Notes under the pieces: generated by a model
Databases searched by the model: none
Seen by the model: the letters and a program-made list of their open reading frames with translations, nothing else
What the model was told of the DNA's origin: nothing
Program-made: the position numbers and the translations under genes
DNA from: Heterocephalus glaber
Taxonomy: Eukaryota; Chordata; Mammalia; Rodentia; Bathyergidae
Direction of reading: 5' to 3'
Length of the DNA stretch: 64,000 nt
Assembly: GCF_000247695.1 (NCBI RefSeq)
Contig: NW_004624801.1
Coordinates: forward strand, 1,049,917 to 1,113,916
Shown: positions 21,471 through 31,871 of the stretch, piece after piece
Layout of the letters: every line of letters begins with the position of its first letter
Numbering within the stretch: position 1 is the first letter of the stretch

Positions 21471-23100
21471 TAGAGATGACCAAAGTAATGGCTATTGTGT
21501 GTGATATTTTAAAACGTTTTCATTCCTCTCCCAATTAGGGTGGAGTTACATGTAGTTGTTTGGACAACTTGAAGTCTGCTCTCCTTTGATCCTTTATTTT
21601 TGTGGAAAACCATCAAATCCATAAAATCACATAGGTTAGAATGGGGACAACTAGTCAAATGTAGTCTTCTTATTCCAGTGACACCACCTGCTTTACAATG
21701 GTAACCTCAAGCAGACCAGATATAATCTCCTTGTTCTAGTTCTTCAGCAGGAAACACTGACAAGAACAAACAAACCAAAAAACACAACAACAAAAAATCA
21801 TATGATTAAAGAAAACAATATTTCTAAACCATTCCAAATGAGATATTAAATGCACATGGCCTCTTCATCTTGACTAAAGAAAGCTGAAGGTTAACTCTGG
21901 AATGGACAGGGAGGGTTTTAGAAAGATGAACCTCAGGATGGCACACATAAAACTATTCAAGGTTAAGCCACTCATCCATGGCTTCCTACATACCGGGGCG
22001 GTTGCCAATCTCCTTTGTTTTCGTGTCAGTGCAGTAAACACATAACATGCTAATACACTTCAACTGTCTTTCTGTTTGTTGGAAAATTATAAAAATAAAA
22101 TGGTTTCTATCATATCTAAAATTCAGTTTGAATAATACACAGGTCAGAAGAGCAATGAAGACAGGGGCAAAAGGATTGTCAAATATTGTAGACCTACAGT
22201 AAGTAGAAGTAATAACATCTTTATAAATAAAATAGGAATTAAATTTCTCAAGCAGATCCCAAACAGGGTATACAATTTTTCAACATGTACTAAGGATACC
22301 CATTCAAGTCCTTCCGAAATGATGGGTTATTCAATTCATAACGGGTGAGTTATTTATGTTTTTTAAAAAAACTACTTTGAGTTTTATTTGAAACCACATT
22401 GCAAAATAAATTGTGATAATTTACAAATTATCGCAAAGGAATACAGTACCTCCTTAAAAATTAGAATAAATTATTCATGTGTATTTATTTAGTCTTCACA
22501 GGGATTTTTCTATAAAATGAAAAATAGAAATGGTAAAAATTTTTGGAAATATAAAATTTAAAAATTTACATACTTTAAAATATACCATAAAGAAAAATAA
22601 ATGGTAGGCAGTAAGTTAGGAAAGATATTTCATGAAGTAGGAGAAAAATAAACTTTTGTACAAATGAGTATTTTTACTTAAAATGGAGCATATGTGCTAA
22701 ATTCTATGAACAGTTATATGTCCTAATTATTCCCCAAATATATCATATTTCCACAAGCACATATCTGAAAGGGCATGAGAATTTTATAAAACACATCATT
22801 AAGGTAGTCATGCTTAGAAATGAAAGAGAATAGCAGGATAAATTTTAAAAGTATAGATTATAAGGCATGACAAGTCAAGTTAGAATCTTATTTCATTTAC
22901 TATTTTTTATGCCAAGAGTATGCTACTCATTTCTTTGATTTTCAAATTAAAATTGTGAAATTTCAATACACAGCTTCCATTTAGTATGCAATAAATACTA
23001 CTTTTCTTTGCTCCTTTTACCTGATAGGCTTGTAAATCACAAGTTTCTAATTGATATGTTATTATAAAGCTGACTAAACTAGGGTTAACAAATAATCGGA
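21471..23100. other. Unassigned AT-rich sequence
   Basis: No repeat family or gene recognised. Several short inverted repeats (for example around 22412-22434) are what AT-rich DNA gives by chance. Confidence 0.45.
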
Positions 23101-23125
23101 TGAGTGTTTAAACAACCAACTTAGT

Positions 23126-23215
23126 ATTTTTTTTTTTTTGATACCGGAGATCGAACTCGGGACCTTGCACTTGTGAGGCAGGCACCAGAACCACTGAGCT
23201 AAATCCCTGGCCCCT
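23126..23215 (-). mobile_element. ID SINE inserted in a hAT-Charlie remnant
   Basis: Reversed ID: T-run, GATACCGGAGATCGAACTCG, GGGACCTTGCACTTGTG, then CACTGAGCTAAATCCCTGG. The 8-bp AACTTAGT occurs on both sides (23118-23125 and 23220-23227) and is a plausible short target duplication. Confidence 0.93.
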
Positions 23216-23227
23216 GTCTAACTTAGT

Positions 23228-23398
23228 TTTGTAAATAAATTTTTATTAGAATACAGCCACACCCATTTTTTTTTTCATGTTGTCCACAGTTGCTTTCCCT
23301 CCATAAGAGCAGAGTTGTATCATGGAATAGACTGGTCTGCCAATCCTAAAATACTATTTGACTCTTTACAGAAAAGCTTTGCTTACTCCTGACTAAAC
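23228..23398 (-). mobile_element. hAT-Charlie DNA transposon terminal part
   Basis: The sequence AAATTTTTATTAGAATACAG, CCACACCCATT, GTTGTCCACAGTTGCTTT, GCAGAGTTG, CTAAAATACTATTTGACTCT and TTACAGAAAAGCTTTGCT is the complement of the well-known Charlie terminal segment that ends at the inverted repeat 'CAGGGGTCGGCAAAC'. Here the end is degraded to TTACTCCTGA. Only one terminus is recognisable. The ID at 23126-23215 entered its inner edge. Confidence 0.85.
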
Positions 23399-24479
23399 TA
23401 TATTGCTACTTATCACTTGTGAGAAGAAAATAACCTACCTATAAAATTATACTTAAAAGTTAATGCAAGGTTTTAATCTGGAAGTATATGCATGAATATT
23501 CCATATCTGTTTCATTTCATGTTTTGAATCAAAGGACGTTTAAAAATAGCTTATGTATCTAGCATTTGTTTTTATCTTTTCTTCTCTTGGTTTATTTTTT
23601 CTTGCTTCCTCTTCACTAACAAATCCAACAAGAGTTCTAAACTGGAAAAGCAGTGAATGTGCCTGCTGTCTTCTCTGGGTAACATCTGATTTCACTACAA
23701 TAAGAAATACAGTTAAGCAGACGTTCACTTCCTTAGAGGCCCTGGCTAAGGTACAATAAAAATGAACTGACAGCCAGGAGCAAGGGAAGGGAGTACGGAC
23801 TGAATGTCCTTGCTCTGATTCACCATGTCTTGCGTTAATCCCACCCTAGATGAATATGAATTAATCTACATGCCTTTGGCCCCAGAGTTCAAACTAACAT
23901 TGTATTGGTATCCTGTCTGTTGTGAAGTTATGACCATTTATTTCCTCTTTTCCTCCAATAAAAAACAAAACAAAACACTAGATTAGGCTTTCTTTTGGAT
24001 CATTATTATTTTACAAATGAAAAGACACCTTGCTTGTGTCATCCTCATGAGAGGTTCAGATATTCCCATATATCCGCTTGCTCAAATAAGTCTCCAAATA
24101 TTATAAAAATCTGGTTTTACTTAACTTTTATATTCAAAAGAAAAACCAAGAAACAAAACATGTTTCCATTTCCATTCAGATCACATTTTTTATTTTATTT
24201 TTTATCATATGAATTTCTTCTGTTTTATCAAGATTTCTTATTCTTCTGTCATGTTTTTATGATTCAAATAGTCTACTTTTGAGACACTGCTTAACCAGAG
24301 AAGCATTTGGGCTTATTTCTTTGTTTTCTAGTTGTCTTTCAGAAGTCAATTGGTCAATGACATCATTTGGTTTTCATGAATATGTTCTTCATTCTATTTG
24401 CCTAAAAGAGTCTGAACTAGAATGTTTTCTCATTCTGGATGTGTGTATCCAGACACTGACACTTTCAGTATCTAAGAGA
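23399..24479. other. Unassigned sequence
   Basis: No confident repeat or gene. The 95-residue plus frame at 23995-24282 is Phe/Tyr-rich, as expected of T-rich DNA. The 78-residue frame after it overlaps it by four bases by chance. Confidence 0.4.
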
Positions 24480-24484
24480 TGTAC

Positions 24485-24640
24485 AGGAGTTGGAAGCCAG
24501 TGTATGGGATTTTAATTACCAAAACTAGAGTTTAAATCTTGCCTCTCCATCTAAGCACAGACAATCTTACAGCTGTTTTGAGCCTGGATTTCTTCAAATA
24601 AATGTATCTAGCCCCAAAGTTTTCATAGGGTAGGCAATTG
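24485..24640 (+). mobile_element. MIR SINE remnant
   Basis: Shows the MIR core order: GGAAGCCAGTG, GAGTTTAAATCTTGCCTCTC, then TTTGAGCCTGGATTTCTTCA, and later TTTTCATAGGGTAGG near the end. It is heavily diverged, as expected for this ancient tRNA-derived family. Confidence 0.6.
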
Positions 24641-24885
24641 AAAATTGAGATCTGATATTCAATTTTCAACCCTTTTGTCCTTCAAGTACCATGTGTAAAT
24701 GTTTATGTTTACTTTCTTTTACAAATACTTCAGAAAGATTATAACTTGAAATACTTTTAGAAACTCTAAAGCCAAGCTATGAAAATTGCACAGTGCAGTG
24801 GCAGCAGTAGGATTCTGGCAAAAGCTTGAGGCAGGTCATAAAGCAGTTCCCTTTTCAGAGATCTGGCACTTACTCTAAAATCACA

Positions 24886-25040
24886 TCACAGAAGTAGAAG
24901 AAATGTCGAATCATGCACCTCATACAGGATCAGATCAAATACCCAAGAAATGGATAAATTCATGGAGAACCCATACAACATGACTGATACCATATAATGA
25001 ATAGATAGATTTCAGATCCTGAGTAAAAAAGAGAAAACTA
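24886..25040 (+). mobile_element. L1 ORF2-derived fragment, sense, left of ID
   Basis: The phrase CAAGAAATGGATAAATTCAT and the following GGAGAACCCATACAACATG and ATTTCAGATCCTGAGTAAA series fit a sense L1 ORF2 segment upstream of the RT domain. It is interrupted by the ID at 25041. Confidence 0.6.
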
Positions 25041-25123
25041 GGATCCGGGGATTTAGCTCAGTGGTTCCGCCACCTGCCTTGCAAATGCAAGGCCTCGAGT
25101 TCAATCCCCAGTACCAAAAAAAA
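25041..25123 (+). mobile_element. ID SINE
   Basis: A-box-like GATTTAGCTCAGTGG, middle CCTGCCTTGCAAATGCAAGG, B-box-like GAGTTCAATCCC and the ending CCAGTACC plus A-tail. The first bases read GGATCCGGGG in place of GGCTGGGG. GAGAAAACTA (25031-25040) and GAGGAAACTA (25124-25133) form a 10-bp target duplication with one mismatch. Confidence 0.95.
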
Positions 25124-25133
25124 GAGGAAACTA

Positions 25134-25800
25134 TCTTAGCCTGACTTCAAAAATGGAAGGAAAGTAAAGTGCAACTAAAAAACAAGCAGAAGAGGTAATT
25201 ATTGACACTGGAACTGGAAATGAACATGGTGAGAGAATTAATGAACCTAGAAGCTGGTTTGAACAATAAGCACTAAATGATAGAATGACAGATTTGTCAG
25301 TCAAGGTACATGGAAAAGGGGGGATCCGTGAATAGCAAACAGCATAGGAAAAGGTGCCTAATGATTTATCAAGGGAATGCAAATTAGAACCCCCAAGTAG
25401 ACCATAATATCCACTTATTAGAAATAAACAAAACAGAAGGGTAATTTGAGTCATTCATTGGAAAATGAGTGCACCTCGAATCCATAATGGTAAGTAAAAT
25501 AAATCAGACACACAAGCTGAAAAATCATATAGTTTCTTCTTCTATAGGAGAAATCCAAAGTATGAATAACTCAAAGGGCAAAATAAACGATAGTCAATAG
25601 AAATAAGCAGATAGATCTTTGGCAAATGGAAAGGAGACCAAGACATGGGGTGGAGAGCAGGGAGAGAAAGTAAAAACAAATAAGATTTGGTAATGAACCA
25701 ACCACCTACAATGAATGCATTATGAGGTAGCACAAACATGCACTAATAAAATGAAAAATTAAGTTGAAAATAAAAAAGCAAACAAAACAAAAACCCCACC
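25134..25800 (+). mobile_element. L1 ORF2 end and 3' UTR, sense
   Basis: GGGAATGCAAATTAGAACCC is the ORF2 C-terminal landmark. AAAATGAGTGCACCTCGAAT, AAGTAAAATAAATCAGACAC, CATATAGTTTCTTCTTC and GCACAAACATGCACTAATAA give the 3' end, followed by an A-rich tail. The same 3' end occurs at 26275, 33194 and 62698. The purine-rich 'GGAAAGGAGACCAAGA' block is typical of a polypurine L1 3' UTR. No frame survives. Confidence 0.85.
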
Positions 25801-25849
25801 AAATGCAAAACACCTGAGGAACAAACAAAAATAGATGATGGAGAATCTT

Positions 25850-26270
25850 GTAGAACAGCTGAAAATTTTGTGAACTGAGGGTGAAAGTGCAAAAGGTTAC
25901 AGATACTCTGGCAGTTGGGAGGTTTCCATAAACACATGATTATCATGAGACCTGTCGTCTTCCAACCTAAGCATTTACTCAAGAGAAATGAAAACATGTC
26001 CATAAAAAAATCATACAATTTTTAAAAAGTTGTGCTATTTCAGGAAACTTTGTCAATGATCATCAGTAACTGGACAACACCTGAGGGCCCATGAAATGAT
26101 GAATAAATTTTGAAAAGTTATTGTCATTTAGAGTGGACAGTGTACCTACAAGTGCACCTCGCCTTAGTACAATTGTCTTAGGTGTTTTAAATATTTTTTG
26201 CCCTATTATTCTATGTTTAAATCTGTATATATGATAATTTACTTTACAAAGTCTTATAAATTAATGAATC
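25850..26270 (+). mobile_element. Old L1 (L1M-type) fragment, sense, left part
   Basis: The landmark TTTACTCAAGAGAAATGAAA followed by ACATGTCCATAAAAAAATC, and TCAGTAACTGGACAACACCT, match the ORF2 C-terminal/3' region of ancient L1. It seems to continue at 26420 after the insertion of a younger L1 3' end. Confidence 0.65.
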
Positions 26271-26274
26271 TGAA

Positions 26275-26415
26275 GCTGATAAGATAAAAGGGGGTGGAGG
26301 GAAAGAGAAGAAAATGAATTGAAAAGTGTTATGTCCATGTACCAATCCTCTACAATGAATGTAATCATTACACAAACATGTACTAATAAAAGACAAAATA
26401 AAATATAAATAAAAT
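26275..26415 (+). mobile_element. 5'-truncated L1 3' end, sense
   Basis: Purine-rich GGGGGTGGAGGGAAAGAGAA, then CAATCCTCTACAATGAATGT and ACACAAACATGTACTAATAA, and an A-rich tail to about 26415. These are the same landmarks as at 25620-25760. It is very short (about 140 bases) and appears nested in the older L1. Confidence 0.75.
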
Positions 26416-26419
26416 TAAA

Positions 26420-26770
26420 ATTAAAATACTACCATGGTACGTACTTACAATTACACTATCCACAATGCAAAGAATGTAACAATACTAGCAGACCTTACAT
26501 GTATTATATTAAGTGAATGGAAGTAGATTTTAAAAGCTGTAGACTATGTAAATCCAATTATACATCATTGTGGAAAAGGAATAACTTTGACTAGGACAGG
26601 AAATATATCAGGATTTGCCAGGAAATATGGGTGAATAGAAGAAATTAACTGTAAAAAGACATAAAGGAATGTATTGGGGCAATTGTTATGTTCTAAATAT
26701 TTACTATGGTATGCTTGTGACCACATATCTTTGACCAGTGTCATAGATTTATGAACTAGGAAGTATGAAT
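26420..26770 (+). mobile_element. Old L1 (L1M-type) fragment, sense, right part
   Basis: Contains CATGTATTATATTAAGTGAA, CAGGAAATATATCAGG and the GATTTGCCAGGAAATATGGG stretch, consistent with the 3' UTR of ancient L1. It is probably the continuation of 25850-26270. Confidence 0.5.
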
Positions 26771-26818
26771 TTATGGTATGAATGTTATATAACAATATCT
26801 TATAAAAATTCTAGTGTA

Positions 26819-26896
26819 GGCTGGGGATTTAGCTCAGTGGTTCCAGCGCCTTCCTCGCAAGCGCAAGGACCCAAGTTCGATCCCCAGTACCAAAAA
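26819..26896 (+). mobile_element. ID SINE with perfect 17-bp target duplication
   Basis: Nearly consensus ID: GGCTGGGGATTTAGCTCAG start, TTCCTCGCAAGCGCAAGGAC middle, AGTTCGATCCCCAGTACC end and a short A tail. ATAAAAATTCTAGTGTA occurs at 26802-26818 and again, without a mismatch, at 26897-26913. Preserved CpG-containing positions and the perfect duplication suggest one of the youngest insertions in the window. Confidence 0.97.
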
Positions 26897-27054
26897 ATAA
26901 AAATTCTAGTGTATTCACAGAAAGCTCTTTAAACATTAGGACCTTTCTTTTTTCATAGAATGACTTAGAATAAGATGTGGAATCTCTCTAAACCAATAAA
27001 TAATTCTTTGCTACCTAAACACATACAAAACTGAATGATAACATAATAATTTGG

Positions 27055-27218
27055 TTCTTTTGCTTGTTTGATTTTGTTTTTTGAAACACGGTCTTGCTAT
27101 GTAGTTCAGACTGGCCTTGAACTCACTATGTAGCCCAGGCTGGCTTCAAACTTGAGGAGACCCTCCTGCCTCAGCTTCCTGAGGGCTGGGATTGCAGGCA
27201 TGGACCCCTATGCCTGGC
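27055..27218 (-). mobile_element. B1 SINE with internal duplication, antisense
   Basis: Reversed B1: TTTTGAAACACGGTCTTGCT, then two related blocks (CTATGTAGTTCAGACTGGCC and CTATGTAGCCCAGGCTGGC), then CTCCTGCCTCAGCTTCCTGA, GGGCTGGGATTGCAGGCATG and TGCCTGGC. The paired blocks are the internal duplication seen in typical rodent B1. AATAATTTGG (27045-27054) and AATAAGTTGG (27219-27228) are a 10-bp target duplication with one mismatch. Confidence 0.93.
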
Positions 27219-27310
27219 AATAAGTTGGAGCTACACTATAGAAAGAAAAATGTAAAAGAAAAATTTATATATAAATATATAGTAATACAACATCAAGTTA
27301 AAAGTTTGGG

Positions 27311-27391
27311 TTTTTTTGGTACTGGGGATCGAACTCGTGTCCTTGCCCTTGTGCAGCAGGCAGCAAAAACACTGAGCTAAATCCCTGGCCT
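27311..27391 (-). mobile_element. ID SINE, antisense
   Basis: T-run, GGTACTGGGGATCGAACTCG, GCCCTTGTGCAGCAGG and CACTGAGCTAAATCCCTGG. It lies 92 bases right of the B1. Target duplications are not clear. Confidence 0.94.
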
Positions 27392-28440
27392 TGAAAATTT
27401 TGTCACAGACTTTGAAAAAAGATAGATCTACGGAAGAGAATGGACGGTGTGTAAATAGACCTAGTGGTGATTATTAATACTTCACAAATAGCAAGTATGC
27501 AGCTTTGGTTGACTTGTGGAAAGTTAGACTACTTAAGTGTATGCTTTGGGAAACTCATTGAAAACCTATTAAAATGAGTCCCTGTACAATTATTACTTTA
27601 AAAATCTACACTTTAACATCTTAAAAGCAAAAAAAATGACACAAAAGAATAAAAAAGTAAATGAGTAGCAATATGAACAAATCTCTTGTTATCTACATCA
27701 TTTAAATTATGAAAACATAATAAAGAAAATACATCTTTACCGATTAGATCTTTTTGGTGATCAATTTAAGAGTGCTTATCAAAAGTTAAAAATAAACACG
27801 AATTCTTTAATCTGGTAGGCCCTCTTTTAAAAACTTAGAAGATCATTGACTATATGAACAATATATATCAAAAACAACTTAACAAATTTTACTAATCATG
27901 TTACAATATCAGAGGTACCCTAATGTCTAGCAATAGTATAATGAGCCTAGAAAATTATCCTTACGTTCCTAAACCAAAACACTTTTCAAGCATTATAATT
28001 TTTTTGTGTTCAAAAATTTATGTGTGTCTGTGCCTAAACTCTTTTGAAGGAAAATAATAACATATTGCCAAAAAAATTTAGGCTGTTGATTTCAGAGTAT
28101 TATTATAATTTGGATTAATCTCAGTCCTAAAATTTAAACATATTATAAAAAGCTAAAATGAAGAATACCTAACCATGCATATGCATACTCAGGAACTATG
28201 GGAAGCTCAAAGTTTAAGATTAGAAAGTGCCTTCTCTGGGCAGATATCAAACATTTGTAGTTTGCACTATGTGCACAGGAAGTTTCTGAAACAAATTTGA
28301 AAATTAGTCTAATTATCTGAATATTGAGAGCATTTAAATTTTCATCTGCTTTTTAATTTTCTCAAAATGAGGTGAAGTGTTTTCTTGGGGTCTGGATGGG
28401 AAGAGGTTAGTGAGACAGAGAGGTGCTAGTGCTACCAAAT
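27392..28440. other. Unassigned AT-rich sequence
   Basis: No gene or repeat family recognised. Confidence 0.45.
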
Positions 28441-28544
28441 GAGGGCAGGTTTTATGGTTAAGAGCATGCGTGTCCAACCAGAGCTCGTGGCCTTAGGTGG
28501 CCCAGGACAACTAGTAATGCAGCTCCACAAAATCATAAACTTTA
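28441..28544. mobile_element. Possible DNA-transposon end (hAT-like)
   Basis: GCATGCGTGTCCAACCAGAG, GGTGGCCCAGGACAAC, then CACAAAATCATAAACTTT resembles the terminal part of a mammalian DNA transposon whose ends read 'GTGTCCAACC...GGCCC'. The assignment is tentative and only one end is visible. Confidence 0.35.
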
Positions 28545-28626
28545 GCCTGAGCAACTTAGTAATTTTTTGAGAGACTGAAAGGGTTAGTGATGTACTTTAG
28601 TGGATTCAATACCCAGTAATGGAGGG
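28545..28626 (+). mobile_element. B1-dID remnant
   Basis: AGCCTGAGCAACTTAGTAAT corresponds to the B1 3' part, TTTTTGAGAGACTGAAA to the linker, and GGGTTAGTGATGTACTTTAG with GGATTCAATACCCAGTAA to the dID body. It is badly eroded and 5'-truncated, giving a second witness for the B1-dID family. Confidence 0.6.
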
Positions 28627-28889
28627 GGGGAAAAAAGAAAAGCTATTAACATTTGAAGTAATTTATAATATTTTTCATGATTTCATTGTGCAATTCTGGA
28701 ACCCTACATAGAGGGTTTCGGTGTAGTGCTGACTGGCCCCTGAAGAGAAATCTGCTTATGTCAGACATTATCCATGCTTGTGTGACTTGGAGAATAAACC
28801 TCAGCGATTATCAATAAGAGCATTTCAACTTACATGTGTGTGTGCCTGTGAAAGGAGGTATTTATTATTAAGTAGACATGTAAGTTTCC
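28627..28889. other. Unassigned sequence
   Basis: No recognisable feature. Confidence 0.4.
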
Positions 28890-29030
28890 TTATTTAATTA
28901 CTAATTGTGTTTTTTGTAAAATAACTTGAAGTTAAAATATAAAAAGGAAGTTTTGCTACTTATATACATTGACTATATTATATATTTTATATTTGACCCG
29001 AGACAATTCCTCATTGCTCAATGCCAAGGG
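28890..29030 (+). repeat. Copy 2 of an unclassified dispersed repeat
   Basis: AAGTTTTGCTACTTATATAC, then GACAATTCCTCATTGCTCAA and TGCCAAG, parallel to 17640-17760. A TATAAAAAGG phrase lies just upstream of the shared block. A 126-residue open frame (28969-29349) begins inside it. That is the longest non-L1 frame in the window after excluding overlaps, but it has no recognisable domain. Confidence 0.4.
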
Positions 29031-31042
29031 CTGTGAGCGAATTCTACGCAGGTACGAGTATTCCAACTCAAGGAGCTTCTGCATGGTTTTGGGCCGCTAC
29101 CAGTTGTTCTTGACTCTCACCAAGGGTATAGTGAAGTTACAGATGAGACTTGAATCAATTCAAACAATGAGTGGGGACCTGGGAAGAAAAGATGATTTGT
29201 TAATATTGTGGTTTAGTTTCATCCTTGGTCCATACTTACCTCTCTGTGTTCCCTACCATAGCTGCAAGTCTGTAAAATCATTTGTAGAAATATACTTTGC
29301 ATTTCTCTTTGTGGGAAGCTTTTGGTCATTGTTTAATCTTAGGCTATAAAGTTATCTGCCACACACACCTCAATATCAGAAATGATCTGTACCATTTATT
29401 TTCTGAATGTTTTTATTAAGTTTAGCAAGAAATAAACTATTCTGAGAACCTAGTGTATACCAGGCATCATGTAAAGTCGAAAGAGAGAAGAGCCTACTGC
29501 ATTGTGCCCATAATGGCTTGTGGCTACTACTAGAACAAACAATAGGCTATGAGATCCCTGAGTTGAATTCTTGAGGTGAAGAAATGGCATTGCAGCCAAT
29601 TTCTAAATTATGTGTAGGAGTTTTCTAGCTGAAGAAGAGAGAGACAAAAAGTACCCCTTGCTTAAGTCCTAGGGCAGGCTAGGATGTGTAATGAGATAAA
29701 ATGTCAACAAGCTGGACTGGAACTCCAAGAGATGTGTTGGGTATAGGAAATACTCAAATGAGTGTTAAATCAGCTGAATGAGAAAGGACATCACATTTTA
29801 TCTGGCTATTTCAGCAGTTAATTTTCTCTAAAATCAAACCAGACTCTCTTACAAATTTTCTCTAAATCAAATAGCAAAAAATAATAAATATCCACATTTA
29901 ATTGACTAAGTACATGACAATACATTTTCATTCTGATTGAAATTCTATATACGTATTTCCTTGGCCTCTGTTATTGTAAAGTGGCTCTGGCTATAGAACT
30001 CTTCTTAAAATCTTTCAGCACTCAACATGTAAGACTCACATGCATTTGTCAAATGCTCTAATGTTTGGTGCAAAAGTGAGATATCTAACTGGTCAGCTTG
30101 CTGATCTGTTGATAATTTTACATCCTTGAAGTCAGGTTTTATGATTATATTATGGAGAACTAGCAGTATAATCTGAACACATGAAAACATAGGAGGTACC
30201 AGATGATGGAAGTCATTTGATATATCCCCTCTTTCTTTTTTGTTTTTTTGTTCAAGTTGATGGAAAAATGTAAATGAAGGTTTGATTATCAGGATGTTAG
30301 CCCAGCCCTAGGGGAAAAGGGTAGTTTTCTTTGTAACTTGGCAGGCCTGGCATGGCCGCTTCTGACATCATGGGTATTTTTAATGAAATATTAATGACTC
30401 TGATTTTAATAGGAATTTCAGCACAACCTAAATTAAGCCTTGGAAAAGGGATATGGTCCCGTTAAGAACAGTAAAACCCTAAGCTCCTTTCCTGAAGAGT
30501 AGCTGTGAGCAGTTAAAATGACAATCAATTTAACCGGGCCTTATTGCTTTGTAAGTCTCTGAAGTGTGAAGTCCCAGCATGCCTGATGTATTTCATTTTA
30601 ATTTCCTTTTGGACAGAGCTATGGTTAGTGGGGAACCTCACACACAAAAAGAAAAAAAAAATAAATGTGCAGAAGAGGAGGAAATTATTTAACCCTTTCA
30701 AAAAAGTATGCAATATATTTAAGTAAAGAAAAAAATAACCAAGATTGGATTTCTTCCTTTGTTTTTAAAGAACAGATAGATGTGGTAGTAAATAATAATG
30801 AAAGATCATATTTATAATTTCCATTTAAGCACCTAAAATGCCATTTTGGCACTTGAGATTTTTACATAAATGTTTTGAAAATAAATGTTCCTTTGTTGTT
30901 TCTATGTAGAAAGATAAAAACCATATAATTTGAACTGAAATTAGTTATCCAAATGGTAATTTTTGTGATTTGCTGATAAATTTTTTTGGAACCTTGTACC
31001 CAGTGCCTTCACATGAAGCACATCCACAGCCTTTCTTTAAGT
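29031..31042. other. Unassigned sequence with one candidate conserved block
   Basis: No exon or confident repeat. A possible MIR-type scrap occurs near 29430-29480. The part around 30340-30480 is listed as a conserved-element candidate in the findings. Confidence 0.4.
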
Positions 31043-31165
31043 TTATTTTTCCACTTGGAGACAGGGTCTTACCAAGTTGCTAAATTACCCTTTCTTGGCT
31101 CAAACTTGTAGTTCTCCTGTCTCAGCCTCCCAGAACACTGTGATTACAGGAGTATGCCACCATTC
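31043..31165 (-). mobile_element. B1 SINE remnant, antisense
   Basis: GGAGACAGGGTCTTACCAAG, then GGCTCAAACTTGTAG, CTCCTGTCTCAGCCTCCCAG and CTGTGATTACAGGAGTATGC. No internal duplication is clear and no ID part is attached. Moderately diverged. Confidence 0.85.
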
Positions 31166-31871
31166 TTCTGATAACTTTCCATTCTAAAAATTAAGTTTCA
31201 AGATATGGCTTTTAGAGGAAGATCACTTTTGATGTTTTAAGACTCTGGTCTTGCCAACTTTACCAATATTGGGGGAAATAAAATGCCTCCAATTAAAAAT
31301 GAAGGATTGTTCTTATATTATAAAATTTTTCTTCATGCCGAATGTGCAGTCACCTGCAGGAGTTTCTGCTGGAATATTTTTGTCCCATAGCAGCCAGGAG
31401 AGAAGACAACAATAATATTGAGGAATGAGGAAGAAAGAATGAGATTTGAGAATTAAAAGAGCAAAATCTGACTTTCATTAGCTTTGCCACATGTTTAATA
31501 ATTTGATATTGTTAGCCTTTTAGTTGTTCTCATTTTTATTTCTTATTCTCTAAGAAAACAGTAGAAATACATAAAGGACAAAGCATTCTTTCATATTTTT
31601 GTTTCTACAGATAGCGACTCAATCGAAATAAAACAGTAGCTGTCCACAACGCAAACATTGCTATATGTGGGGTAATTTTACCTAACATAACTTGAAAGGT
31701 GGATATATACATTAAAATTACCCACAGGAAGAGTTTCTCCCAAACATTGTTTTAGTTTAAAAAATAGAAGGAACATTAGTCTGGCCAATTTATACAGAAT
31801 GAAACACACAACCACATTCTTTTAATAAGAATAAAATATAAATAAACTCATAATTTACTGTTCTCGAGCCA
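31166..31871. other. Unassigned sequence
   Basis: No gene or repeat recognised. Confidence 0.45.

Noticed and set aside
22412..22434. Short inverted repeat around TGATAATTT/AAATTATCG
   Set aside because: Arms of about ten AT-rich bases are expected by chance in this composition.
26819..26896. tRNA gene
   Set aside because: A- and B-box-like segments are present, but the body, A-tail and 17-bp target duplication show an ID SINE. No foldable full cloverleaf was found. The other ID copies are rejected as tRNAs for the same reason.
28969..29349. 126-residue plus-strand open frame
   Set aside because: It has no recognisable domain, starts inside a repeat-like block, and lacks splice or poly-A context. 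A frame of this size is expected by chance in 64 kb.
30063..30085. Mariner MADE1-like 'TTGGTGCAAAAGTGA' phrase
   Set aside because: Only a short word matches, with no complementary second half, and that family is primate-restricted.
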